Shown one piece after another: positions 9,351-17,863 of a stretch of 64,000 nt of DNA. Under the pieces are notes generated by a model. That model made no database searches and was not told the DNA's origin. It was given only the letters and a program-made list of their open reading frames with translations. Positions within the stretch are counted from its first letter, which is position 1. The number at the start of each line of letters is the position of its first letter. The position numbers and the translations under genes were made by a program. Origin of the DNA: Bacteroides eggerthii (GTDB taxonomy: Bacteria; Bacteroidota; Bacteroidia; Bacteroidales; Bacteroidaceae); contig NZ_CP102258.1 of the NCBI RefSeq assembly GCF_025146565.1, positions 1,644,001 to 1,708,000 of the forward strand. The letters are read 5' to 3'.

Positions 9351-9383
9351 GGACCGGGCTTTTCTTTGGGAGAAAGCCGGTCC
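9351..9383. promoter_or_regulatory. Leader hairpin upstream of VirE-N type gene
   Basis: GGACCGG (9351-9357) pairs with CCGGTCC (9377-9383), and the stem continues with CTTTTCT against AGAAAG. It lies 61 bases upstream of the minus-strand start at 9290. It could be an attenuator or protein-binding leader structure. Confidence 0.4.
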
Positions 9384-9435
9384 TCTCAGTATCTTCGTCT
9401 CTCAGGAAGAACCACTATTTTTCAGTAAAGGAGCT

Positions 9436-9546
9436 ATGGAAACGGTTGATGAAAGATTGAAGAGAGAGGCTACTTCGTATCCTGCCAGAGTGGAGAGAGA
9501 AGGATGTTTTTTTATTTTGTTTATTTTTTTTCTCTCACTTTGGTAG
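9436..9546 (+). CDS. Possible small hydrophobic peptide (36 aa)
   Basis: A 36-aa frame preceded by AAAGGAG four bases before ATG 9436, an unusually strong Shine-Dalgarno for Bacteroides. The peptide starts with a charged part (METVDERLKREA) and ends with a hydrophobic tail (CFFILFIFFLSLW), the shape of a small membrane or toxin-like peptide. The poly-T DNA under the tail may simply be a terminator, so chance is possible. Its stop overlaps the structured repeat beginning at 9545. Confidence 0.25.
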   Translation: METVDERLKREATSYPARVEREGCFFILFIFFLSLW

Positions 9547-9662
9547 ACCGCGAAGCAGGTCTCTTTCTTCACTTTCTATTCCACAACCCCTTTGTTTACT
9601 ATAATACCCGCTTTTTTTTACTTCTCTATATATATTAGATTGTACATCAAAAAAAGGCGGGT
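9545..9662 (+). repeat. Structured repeat, copy 2 (two hairpins)
   Basis: The second copy of the element at 1-112. Hairpin one is AGACC/GGTCT at 9545-9562. A 43-base pyrimidine-rich linker differs from copy 1. Hairpin two pairs ACCCGC (9606-9611) with GCGGGT (9657-9662), extended by a T-run against an A-run. The loop with CTTCTCTATATATATTAGA is nearly the same as in copy 1. It lies between the ATPase gene (stop 9736) and the VirE-N type gene (start 9290). Confidence 0.65.
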
Positions 9663-9698
9663 GAGTAAATATTTATCCTAACAGCTGATATAAGGAAA

Positions 9699-9731
9699 GG
9701 GATGGGCGTGGCCACAAATCCCGCCCATTCC
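9699..9731 (-). terminator. Probable terminator of the P-loop ATPase gene
   Basis: GGGATGGGCG (9699-9708) pairs with CGCCCATTCC (9722-9731) with one mismatch or G.T pair. It lies just past the stop at 9736 on the minus strand and is followed by TTTCC only, so it may be a weak or factor-assisted terminator. Confidence 0.45.
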
Positions 9732-9735
9732 GTTT

Positions 9736-11430
9736 TTACTTTATCACCAGGGTAATCTTCAATTTATTCAAGGTTTCCAGTAGTCTGTCATATTTACGTC
9801 TTTCCCTGACATACCTTTTTATACCAATCATCTCCAGATAGGCAAAAGTAACCTCCTTCGTATATTCACTATCCATGGTTATAGCCCTCTGCATATCCTT
9901 GTCATACCTGGCCAACAGTCTGATTTCCTCTTTAATGTTGCTCCTGATCTTCATCCCGTCCAGCCTCTTTTCCCAGTCATTATGAGAAACGGAAGCCTTG
10001 CCTATGACCCTGTTTTCATTGAAGTAGGCGTCCATCCTTTCTATGAACCTTTCATCAAAATCATCAGTATACCAGACCGTATATACCTCACCCTCGATAT
10101 GCTTCCTGATGCCTATCCTCGTTATGAGCTGTGAGAAATACCAGTCCTTCTGACTGTGCGGGTCAGTGGAGGTACCATAGGCCCTCCGGATTTTAGCCGA
10201 TTCGGTGTTCGGAAGGTTCCAGTCACCACACAGGAGAATCTGTCCAACATCCCTGTATGAGTTGGTGCTCTTGTTGTCGGTCGCTCCATAATAGGTGACG
10301 GTGAACAACCCGGGATCGACACCTTCGGCAACCAGTAACCTCTTGAAACGTTCCGCATATCCGGATTTTCCCGGGCCGTCATCGTCACCGTTTATATCCT
10401 TCCAGCATACAATCAGGGTGGGTTTGTCTATCAGCCTGCCTATCCTCTCTACGAATATACCGAACCCCGCCTCATCAAAACATTTTCTGGACAGTCCGAA
10501 ATCCATTTTCCTGAACTCCGTTACGGTGTTGTACTTGCTCTCCGTATCCAGAAGGGTGAAGCGGGTGGAGCCTCTGAAAAGGATATTGCCCGCCCCCTCG
10601 AAGATGAGGATATGCGTGGAGATTGTCATGCCTCCGGGACAGAGGTCAACCGGGTAGAATGTAATGCCTACCTTGTCGGTATCGGACATCACCCATGAAC
10701 CATAATACTTTGGAATGAGCCCCAGCACCACGTCACGCTTCATACGGTTGATCCTGTAGGCCTGGTTGAAGAGGTCGTTCCTTCCGCCCCTGATGAAAAG
10801 GTCATAATACCGGCCCAACTCTTCAGGGGGCTTGCAGATGATATTGCCGTTCTCATCAGTCTTTCCGAATATCCCCAGCATGCTCCTGTCGAACTCCACA
10901 AAGGGATTGATGAAGGTCGGCGTCTCGTCAAAGATGACATATCCCCTCAGGTCATCCCTTCCCATCAACGTCCTGAAGTCACCGTCGAACGGTGCCACCT
11001 CCTTCTGTGGCTTATAGATGAGGAAATGGTTTATCAGGTCTGTCCAGAAGCGTACATGAGTTATCAGAATCACCTTCTTTTCCATGAGCACTTCGGGGTT
11101 GTCCCTGTATTGCCCCAGGAAATCGGCTCTCCCGGGGTCACTGGATATGATCATCACATCCTCCATCCTCAATACCCCTTCCACCACAAGGTTCTCCACT
11201 ATCCAGCCGAACATCTTTTCCAGCTCGTCCCTGGTATCGACACAATAGAGAATACCCTCATCATGTTTGTGACGGATAAGGCTCTTGATGCTCTCGGTCT
11301 TTCCCGAACCCATCCCCGAGCTGACGATGTATCCGCCACGCCCATCGGGAACATCTATCTCTCCGGTCTTGAGCCTCATTCTGAATCCGGGGCCGGTGGA
11401 ATGGGGAGTGATGTCAAACAGCTCCCTCAT
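9736..11430 (-). CDS. P-loop ATPase, helicase-like replication protein
   Basis: About 564 aa counted from ATG 11430 (an upstream in-frame ATG at 11454 is possible). Walker A is SGMGSGKT at about residues 38-45 and Walker B is YVIFDE at about 165-170, giving an SF2-like helicase core with DE. The sequence after the ATPase contains a possible second core domain (PTLIVCWKDINGDD at about 350) and a late motif RRAYGTSTDPHSQKDWYFSQ. In Bacteroides mobile elements such proteins are annotated as replication or origin-binding helicases; DNA unwinding is inferred. Its start overlaps the upstream 72-aa gene by 17 bases, which implies translational coupling. Confidence 0.65.
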   Translation of the reverse strand: MRELFDITPHSTGPGFRMRLKTGEIDVPDGRGGYIVSSGMGSGKTESIKSLIRHKHDEGILYCVDTRDELEKMFGWIVENLVVEGVLRMEDVMIISSDPGRADFLGQYRDNPEVLMEKKVILITHVRFWTDLINHFLIYKPQKEVAPFDGDFRTLMGRDDLRGYVIFDETPTFINPFVEFDRSMLGIFGKTDENGNIICKPPEELGRYYDLFIRGGRNDLFNQAYRINRMKRDVVLGLIPKYYGSWVMSDTDKVGITFYPVDLCPGGMTISTHILIFEGAGNILFRGSTRFTLLDTESKYNTVTEFRKMDFGLSRKCFDEAGFGIFVERIGRLIDKPTLIVCWKDINGDDDGPGKSGYAERFKRLLVAEGVDPGLFTVTYYGATDNKSTNSYRDVGQILLCGDWNLPNTESAKIRRAYGTSTDPHSQKDWYFSQLITRIGIRKHIEGEVYTVWYTDDFDERFIERMDAYFNENRVIGKASVSHNDWEKRLDGMKIRSNIKEEIRLLARYDKDMQRAITMDSEYTKEVTFAYLEMIGIKRYVRERRKYDRLLETLNKLKITLVIK

Positions 11431-11632
11431 CGCTGCCTCCTTCCCTGATATCATCGATTATGACCCACTCGTCCTGGTACTTATTGACCAGGAAGTCATA
11501 GTAGGATATCACGTCCGACTCGTCGAAGTAGTTATCGTCAAAGTCGGGTTCCGCCTTCTCCCATGCCTTGAGGTCGGCTCTGATCTGTGCGAGGAGTTCG
11601 AATTTCCTCACAATTTCTTTCTTGCTTTTCAT
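11414..11632 (-). CDS. Small acidic hypothetical protein
   Basis: A 72-aa protein, basic at the start (MKSKKEIVRKFELLAQIRAD) and strongly acidic after (EPDFDDNYFDESDVISYYDF). It is the first gene of the minus-strand operon with the P-loop ATPase, overlapping it by 17 bases. It could be an accessory subunit or anti-factor for the ATPase, an idea based on coupling alone. No family recognised. Confidence 0.55.
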   Translation of the reverse strand: MKSKKEIVRKFELLAQIRADLKAWEKAEPDFDDNYFDESDVISYYDFLVNKYQDEWVIIDDIREGGSDEGAV

Positions 11633-11686
11633 TGTCTAAAAAAATTAGATTTAACACTCAATCGGACATGCTCACGGGAACATGCC

Positions 11687-11753
11687 CTTATTACACAGAT
11701 TAGGGCATGCCTGGAAATGAAGTGCGTTTTTCATGTCTGGTGCGCTATTATAT
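11687..11753 (+). repeat. 66-base structured repeat, copy A
   Basis: This segment matches 25974-26039 with five substitutions and one indel. Its core hairpin pairs AGTGCG (11721-11726) with TGCGCT (11741-11746) around a 14-base loop containing TTTTTCATGT. CATGCCC at 11681-11687 also pairs perfectly with GGGCATG at 11703-11709, a hairpin partly outside the repeat. It lies upstream of the minus-strand 72-aa/ATPase operon and 338 bases upstream of the plus-strand receptor gene. Confidence 0.7.
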
Positions 11754-12090
11754 TCCATTTGATGAAATTGAACCAAAGGCCATCCCCCAAATATTATATT
11801 AGATTACATATTTATTGAGAGAATATTATTGTATGTATTTCAAAACAAAGAGGATTAGAAACAAGTAGAGAAAATTGTTTCTATAGAATTATGAACTGGA
11901 TACTGGAAAAAAGAAGACGGTTAATATTCCAATCTGGTTTTAGCATTAAAATAACAAATTACATTTTATTACATTATCTCGCTTTTATTGTTTATTTTGA
12001 AATTATATTTATATTTTTCATAATAAACATTTGTATATTAATAAAAAAACATTTTCCTTTGTCAAAAAGAATGCTAATACTATAATTTTT
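11754..12090. other. AT-rich spacer before the receptor gene
   Basis: About 340 bases, strikingly AT-rich, with no convincing gene. The change in composition right after the repeat at 11753 may mark the left edge of the inserted receptor/protease cassette. The leader and promoter of the receptor operon should lie here, but I cannot point to a clear -33/-7 pair. Confidence 0.4.
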
Positions 12091-14961
12091 ATGAAAAGGA
12101 AAGTAAAAATAGGTATATGGAATACTATTATCTACATGCTTGTGGTTATTAGTTTAGGAGTAGCTCTCCCAGTTAGATCGCAAAACAATTACAAAGTAAA
12201 ACTTACAGGCACTGTTTATGAGTACGGTCACAACAACAGGCGTTTGCCTTTAGAATTTGCTGCTGTGTCCATTCCTGAAATTGCATTGGGAACAACCTCT
12301 AATGAAAATGGTAGATACACGCTGGAAAATGTACCTACTGGTAAAATTCGTATGCAAATTCAATATTTGGGCAAAGTTTCTATTGACACCTTAATAAATG
12401 TAAGTAAGGACCTGGTTCTTAATTTTACAATGAGGAATGAGGATTTTAAGTTGAAAGAAGTAACAGTAACCGCAACCAACAGCCGTTCGGGCAAATCCAC
12501 ATCTTCTCACATTTCCCGCTCTGCTATGGATCATATGCAAGCGACCAGTTTATATGATGTAATGTCATTGATGCCAGGTGGAATTTCACAGAATCAGGAT
12601 ATGAGTTCGGCACAACAGATTAACATCCGTCAAGTTTCCAGTTCCAGTGGTCCGGAAGCTCCGATGAATGCTATGGGTACTGCAATAATTCGTGATGGTG
12701 CCCCCATCTCAAATAATGCTAATTTATCTGCGATGAACCCTACGGTATTAAGTGGTACGGAAACACCCGCTTCATTGGCCGGAGGTGCCTCGCCGGCTGG
12801 TGGAACCGATGTTCGCAGTATTTCTACAGAAAATATAGAGTCTATACAAATTGTTCGTGGTATCCCTTCTGTTGAATATGGTGATCTGACCTCAGGAGCA
12901 GTAATTATTAATACAAAAGCTGGTCGTGAGCCGCTACGTATCAAAGCAAAAGCCAATCCTAATATCTATCAGGTGTCTATGGGAACCGGTTTTGAACTTG
13001 GAAAAAAGAAAGGTGCTTTAAATGTAAGTGCAGATTATGCTTATAATACGAACAATCCCATATCCAGTTACCAGCACTATCAGCGTGCCACAACAAAGTT
13101 GCTCTATTCAAATACTTTCTTTAATAATAAGTTACGTACCAATTCCAGCTTTGATTTTGTTTATGGTAAGGATCAGCGTGAACGTAATCCTGATGACGAA
13201 CAAACTAAAACAGCTTCGGAAGGTCGTGATGTAGGTTTTACTTTGAATACCAATGGTACATGGAATATAAATAAGGGCTGGTTAAAAACACTACGCTATG
13301 TATTGTCGGGTACGTATATGGATAAAGACAGTTATTATGAAACCGTATACAGTTCTGCCACATCTCCTTATTCCATGACCACTACAAACGGTGCGGTGCT
13401 TAGTAACTTTGCAGGTCAGCACATCTATGATGTCAATGGTAATCAAATTACTAATTTTGGACCGGAAGACATAAATCATTATGCTGTTTATCTGCCAAGC
13501 AGCTATTTGGGACACTATGAGATTGATAGTCGTGAAGTTAATTTGTTTGCTAAGGTAACGAGTTCTCTATTCAAGGCGAGCGGTCATGTAAACAACCGCA
13601 TCTTGATTGGTGCGGATTTCCGGAGTGACGGTAACGTTGGTAAGGGAAAAACTTATGATCCAAGTACTCCTCCTTATCGTAGTCAATATGGTCATAATTC
13701 ATCTTTCCGTCCACGTAACTATAAGGATATTCCTTTCATTAACCAATTTGGTGCATATGTGGAAGATAATTTTAAATGGTCTATAAGTGGTACGCATGAT
13801 TTGAACATTCAGGCTGGTGTGCGTTATGATCATACCTCAGTAGTAGGGGGTATTTTCTCGCCACGTGTAAATGCATCCATTGATTTGATTCCGAATTTAT
13901 TAAGTCTTCAGGGAGGTTACGGTATTGCTGCAAAGATGCCTTCTCTTCTCTATTTATATCCGGAAAATGCATATTTTGAATATATCAATATAAATGAGCT
14001 TGCCAATGAAAATATTCCGGAAAGCCAGCGTTTGTTCATGACCACCACAGAAGTTCGGCAAGTAGATAACTCAGATTTAAAGATTGCCCAAAATCATAAG
14101 GCGGAAGTCGGATTTAATTTACGAGTGGGTAAAACCAATCTGAATGTAATAGCTTATAAGGAGCGTCTGAAGGATGGTTATGTAATGAGCCAAACTTTCA
14201 ATACCTTCAATACATTTATCTATAATGAATACCAGCGCACAGAAAACGGAATAGAACTTAGTAGTAGCTTACCGGTATTGTCTACTTATGCAAAACCAAC
14301 TAATAATTTAAATATAGAAACCAAAGGTTTAGAATTTGATTTGAACATCGGACGTATTGATGCTATCCGTACGGCTTTCCAAATAAATGGTTCATGGATG
14401 CGTACTAAAAGTTGGCGTCAGGGTTATAGCTTCTATGACAATAGCGAAGATGCTGCTTCAGCCCGTAAACCGGTGGCCATTTATTCTCAAGATGGCAATG
14501 CAAGTTATAAACAGCAATTTGTAACGACTTTACGTGCCACTCACAATATCCCGCGTATCGGTTTTGTTGTTACGATGACAGCACAAGCTATTTGGCAGCA
14601 GTCTAATTGGAATACGTTTGGAAACGATTCTATACCTGTGGGCTATTTAGCATTGGAAGATGCGTCTGTAAATATGTTTCCCGAAGGGCAATATACCACT
14701 ACCCAGCAAGTAAAAGATGCAGGATATGGATATATGTTGAATAATGTAAGTCATAATAATGCTATAAAAGAATCATATAGTCCTTATTTTTGTTTTAACT
14801 TGAATGTAACTAAAGAAATTAGCGATATGCTACGTGTTTCTTTCTTTGCCAACAATATGTTCAGAAGTTATCCGCGCAGAGAATCCAAACGTAATCCGGG
14901 TTCGTATACTCAATTGAATAACCGATTTTTCTTTGGGCTGGAATTATCACTCACTTTATAA
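12091..14961 (+). CDS. TonB-dependent outer-membrane receptor
   Basis: About 956 aa from ATG 12091 (MKRKVKIGIWNTIIYMLVV, signal peptide ending PVRSQ). Next comes a carboxypeptidase-regulatory-like beta domain at about residues 35-115 (FAAVSIPEIALGTTSNENGR), then a plug domain (SLYDVMSLMPGGISQ; VEYGDLTSGAVIINTKAG at about 270). The rest is a 22-strand type barrel ending in the aromatic FFFGLELSLTL. It imports a ligand through the outer membrane using TonB energy. It is not a typical SusC (no SusD partner follows). The next genes encode a DUF4876-like lipoprotein, a DUF6850-like barrel and three proteases in one direction, with only 13 bases to the next start, so it heads an operon. I chose ATG 12091 because earlier in-frame codons lack a signal peptide. 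Confidence 0.85.
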   Translation: MKRKVKIGIWNTIIYMLVVISLGVALPVRSQNNYKVKLTGTVYEYGHNNRRLPLEFAAVSIPEIALGTTSNENGRYTLENVPTGKIRMQIQYLGKVSIDTLINVSKDLVLNFTMRNEDFKLKEVTVTATNSRSGKSTSSHISRSAMDHMQATSLYDVMSLMPGGISQNQDMSSAQQINIRQVSSSSGPEAPMNAMGTAIIRDGAPISNNANLSAMNPTVLSGTETPASLAGGASPAGGTDVRSISTENIESIQIVRGIPSVEYGDLTSGAVIINTKAGREPLRIKAKANPNIYQVSMGTGFELGKKKGALNVSADYAYNTNNPISSYQHYQRATTKLLYSNTFFNNKLRTNSSFDFVYGKDQRERNPDDEQTKTASEGRDVGFTLNTNGTWNINKGWLKTLRYVLSGTYMDKDSYYETVYSSATSPYSMTTTNGAVLSNFAGQHIYDVNGNQITNFGPEDINHYAVYLPSSYLGHYEIDSREVNLFAKVTSSLFKASGHVNNRILIGADFRSDGNVGKGKTYDPSTPPYRSQYGHNSSFRPRNYKDIPFINQFGAYVEDNFKWSISGTHDLNIQAGVRYDHTSVVGGIFSPRVNASIDLIPNLLSLQGGYGIAAKMPSLLYLYPENAYFEYININELANENIPESQRLFMTTTEVRQVDNSDLKIAQNHKAEVGFNLRVGKTNLNVIAYKERLKDGYVMSQTFNTFNTFIYNEYQRTENGIELSSSLPVLSTYAKPTNNLNIETKGLEFDLNIGRIDAIRTAFQINGSWMRTKSWRQGYSFYDNSEDAASARKPVAIYSQDGNASYKQQFVTTLRATHNIPRIGFVVTMTAQAIWQQSNWNTFGNDSIPVGYLALEDASVNMFPEGQYTTTQQVKDAGYGYMLNNVSHNNAIKESYSPYFCFNLNVTKEISDMLRVSFFANNMFRSYPRRESKRNPGSYTQLNNRFFFGLELSLTL

Positions 14962-14974
14962 TGTTTAGGAAGTT

Positions 14975-16249
14975 ATGAAAAAATATTTAATATATTTGTT
15001 TGCATTGGCAAGTACCCTTTTGATAGGATGCGATTCCTTCAGGGACATGTCTGGCGCAGCAGAAGTGAATCCTATCACAGTTGATGTATATTTGGATATT
15101 ACCGTTGAAAATATATCCACGCTGAAAGATCTGACTGTAAAGTTTGACAATTACGATGAAGATTTACATTATGTAAAAGAAGTAACTGATAATAGTGTGA
15201 AAGTAGACGGGATTATCCCCGGAATTTATTCAGTAACAGTATCCGGTACAGCTATTGATACAGAAAATAGCGAGTATTATATCAATGGTAACTCTGTAAA
15301 TGCAGCATTATTTAAACATGGCAGCGCATTGAATATTGAAGTGCAAGGCCTTAAAGTGAGCCCTTTAATTTTCAAGGAGATTTATTATTGCGGTAGCCGT
15401 CCGGAAAAGGGGGGAGTCTATTTCCGCGACCAGTTCTATGAGATATACAATAACTCTGCTGACGTTTTGTATTTGGACGGTATTTATTTCGCAAATCTAA
15501 CTCCAGGTACAGCTACTACTAAACTACCAATTTGGCCGGAAGCGGATGGTAATAATTATGCATATGGAGAACGTGTGTGGAAATTTCCAGGAAATGGAAC
15601 CGAATATCCGTTAGCACCAGGTGAATCTTGCATTATTTCTCAATTTGCCGCTAATCATCAGTTGGACATCTATAACCCTCAAAGTCCTATCGACGGCAGT
15701 AGTTCTGAGTTTGAGTTTAATATGAATAATCCAAATTTCCCTGACCAGGCAGCTTATGATATGCAACATGTTTTCTATCAAGGAAAAGCAGAGATGGGAA
15801 GCATACCACAGTATTTGACATCCGTATTTGGAGGCGCTTATGCGATTTTTCGTGTTCCTGAAGGAGAAACTTGGGATCCGGTCAATGATGAAAATATGAA
15901 GACAACAGATCTAAGCAAACCGAACAGTAATGTTTATTATGCTAAAATACCTGTTAAATATGTATTGGATGCTGTTGAAGCAGTAGACAATGAGTCAAAG
16001 ATGAATGCAAAACGTGTTCCCGGTGTACTTGATGCAGGTATTACTTGGGTAGGAGCTACTTACTGCGGTTTAGGTATTGCTCGTAAATTGTCCACAGGCG
16101 AAGAAGGTAATCCTATTATTCGCGAAGAAACAGGCACATACATATATCAGGATACAAACAACAGTACGGATGACTTTGAACGTGGCGTTGTTCCTGTAAT
16201 GCGTCGTAATGGAGCAAAAATGCCTTCATGGAATCACACATTGCAATAA
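14975..16249 (+). CDS. DUF4876-like surface lipoprotein
   Basis: A 424-aa lipoprotein: signal MKKYLIYLFALASTLLIGC with Cys19 lipidated. Residues 30-120 form an Ig-like beta domain (LKDLTVKFDNYDEDLHYVKE). About 125-210 resembles a lamin-tail-like fold (FYEIYNNSADVLYLDGIYFAN). A large C-terminal part follows, with APGESCIISQFAANHQ and VFGGAYAIFRVPEG. This matches the DUF4876 group, which I know as a companion of a TonB receptor. It probably stands in for SusD as the ligand-binding or gating surface protein of the receptor just upstream. Binding target unknown. Confidence 0.7.
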   Translation: MKKYLIYLFALASTLLIGCDSFRDMSGAAEVNPITVDVYLDITVENISTLKDLTVKFDNYDEDLHYVKEVTDNSVKVDGIIPGIYSVTVSGTAIDTENSEYYINGNSVNAALFKHGSALNIEVQGLKVSPLIFKEIYYCGSRPEKGGVYFRDQFYEIYNNSADVLYLDGIYFANLTPGTATTKLPIWPEADGNNYAYGERVWKFPGNGTEYPLAPGESCIISQFAANHQLDIYNPQSPIDGSSSEFEFNMNNPNFPDQAAYDMQHVFYQGKAEMGSIPQYLTSVFGGAYAIFRVPEGETWDPVNDENMKTTDLSKPNSNVYYAKIPVKYVLDAVEAVDNESKMNAKRVPGVLDAGITWVGATYCGLGIARKLSTGEEGNPIIREETGTYIYQDTNNSTDDFERGVVPVMRRNGAKMPSWNHTLQ

Positions 16250-16269
16250 TTAATTAAAAGGACAGAACA

Positions 16270-17832
16270 ATGAAAAAACAATATATGAACTATATGAAAA
16301 GCTGCCTGCTGGTAGTGATAGCCTGCTTTGTAAGTATGGTGGGAGCGGCACAGGGTTTCTCTCCTGCCGCTATGGAACAATTGAAAACAAAACGACTATG
16401 GTCTCATTCACAGAATGCTGCCGGTATGCCATTCGATGATATTCAGAATTATTCGAATGTTATATTGGGATATGACTTACAGGACGGAAACTATTGCCGT
16501 CCGCAAGAGGGGCAGAAAGAGACTATCGTAGGTGTATCCAGTGAAGGCTTTATCAATCTGAAAAATGCATATGTATGGGGAGCATTTAATTTTGCACAAA
16601 AAAATCTGACGGATGCCGGATATAATGCCTCCATTGCCGATCCATTCAGGGGAATGCCTTACTATATCGCAGACCAGCACTTAAGTAAATGGAGAAATCA
16701 ATATTACGATCTGAAGTTTCGTGCAGCTACTCCTTTATTTGGTAATCATTGGGCATTGGGTTTGGAAGGTAATTATGTAGCTACATTAGCTGCCAAACAG
16801 CGTGACCCGCGTGTGGATACCCGTTTTTATACGCTGGAACTGACACCGGGGATTACTTACAGGTTGAATAATTCACACAAGTTTGGTGCAAGTTTCAAGT
16901 ATAGTTCTATCAAGGAAGACTCAAGAATGAGTAATGTCAACTCTTATGTGGATCAAGATTATTATATATTATACGGTTTGGGAACAGCCATAAAAGGAAT
17001 AGGCAGCGGTGTAACCAGCAATTATATTGGAGACCGTTTCGGTGGAGCTCTCCAGTACAACTTCAGTATGCCGTCTTTCAATTTACTGCTTGAGGGCAGT
17101 TACGATGTAAAAGCGGAAACTGTTCAGCAGAGCTATACGACTCCTAAAAAAATAGCCGGTGTAAAAGATAAAACCGCCCATGTTTCTTTAACGATGATTC
17201 AGGAAGGAAAGAACTATACCAATTATATGAGAACCACATATACAAACCGCAATATCGATGGTATTCAGTATATTTCTCAACGCGATAACTCTGAATCACA
17301 AAGTGGCTGGGTGGAATTATATAATAACATCCGTTCTACGTACAAGACACAAACCGCTTCTCTTAATTATGCATTAAGCAGAAACCGCGGGAATGAATAT
17401 AGTTGGAAAGCAGAATTAAATGTGAATTATACCAAGCAAGACGATGAATATTTAATGCCTAATTCTGTACAGAATGCAGAAAATTTATCTTTAGGCTTAG
17501 GCGGTAAAAAGAATTTTGTGTTAGGAAATAGCTTGAATCGCAGGCTTTTAATAGATGTTCATGTTGCGTATAACAATAATCTGGGAGGTGAATATGTATA
17601 TGGTGGTAGCCATGCAGACTATCCGACAGTAACCGAATTACAACAAGGGCTGACTAATTATTATACTTGTGATTACTATCGTATTGGCGGGTCGGTTACG
17701 TATTCGCAACAAGTCAGAGAAAACAGACGTATGAACTTATTTGCAAAAGTTGTATTCGATCGTATAAATACCTCTGACTATGATTATGATGGGCGTACTT
17801 ACTTGTCGATAAGTTTAGGATGTAATTTTTAA
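16270..17832 (+). CDS. DUF6850-like outer-membrane barrel protein
   Basis: A 520-aa exported protein: signal peptide ending MVGAAQ (about residue 28), an N-terminal soluble part (residues 30-100, WSHSQNAAGMPFDDIQNYSN), then repeated amphipathic beta strands with aromatic belts (FRAATPLFGNHWALGLEGNY; HKFGASFKYSS) and a final strand YLSISLGCNF typical of an outer-membrane barrel. It fits the DUF6850 group. It lies 20 bases after the lipoprotein gene and is followed by the proteases, so it probably forms an outer-membrane complex with the receptor and lipoprotein. Whether it is a pore or scaffold is unknown. Confidence 0.65.
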   Translation: MKKQYMNYMKSCLLVVIACFVSMVGAAQGFSPAAMEQLKTKRLWSHSQNAAGMPFDDIQNYSNVILGYDLQDGNYCRPQEGQKETIVGVSSEGFINLKNAYVWGAFNFAQKNLTDAGYNASIADPFRGMPYYIADQHLSKWRNQYYDLKFRAATPLFGNHWALGLEGNYVATLAAKQRDPRVDTRFYTLELTPGITYRLNNSHKFGASFKYSSIKEDSRMSNVNSYVDQDYYILYGLGTAIKGIGSGVTSNYIGDRFGGALQYNFSMPSFNLLLEGSYDVKAETVQQSYTTPKKIAGVKDKTAHVSLTMIQEGKNYTNYMRTTYTNRNIDGIQYISQRDNSESQSGWVELYNNIRSTYKTQTASLNYALSRNRGNEYSWKAELNVNYTKQDDEYLMPNSVQNAENLSLGLGGKKNFVLGNSLNRRLLIDVHVAYNNNLGGEYVYGGSHADYPTVTELQQGLTNYYTCDYYRIGGSVTYSQQVRENRRMNLFAKVVFDRINTSDYDYDGRTYLSISLGCNF

Positions 17833-17863
17833 TGCTACATAACGAAATCTATATTACAAAAAC

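Noticed and set aside
10295..10657. 120-aa plus-strand frame and similar frames opposite the ATPase gene
   Set aside because: Shadows of the minus-strand ATPase gene, with no start signals or family likeness.
11891..12085. 64-aa frame in the AT-rich spacer
   Set aside because: Composition is extreme and the peptide is a chain of hydrophobic residues from AT-rich codons. No evidence of coding.
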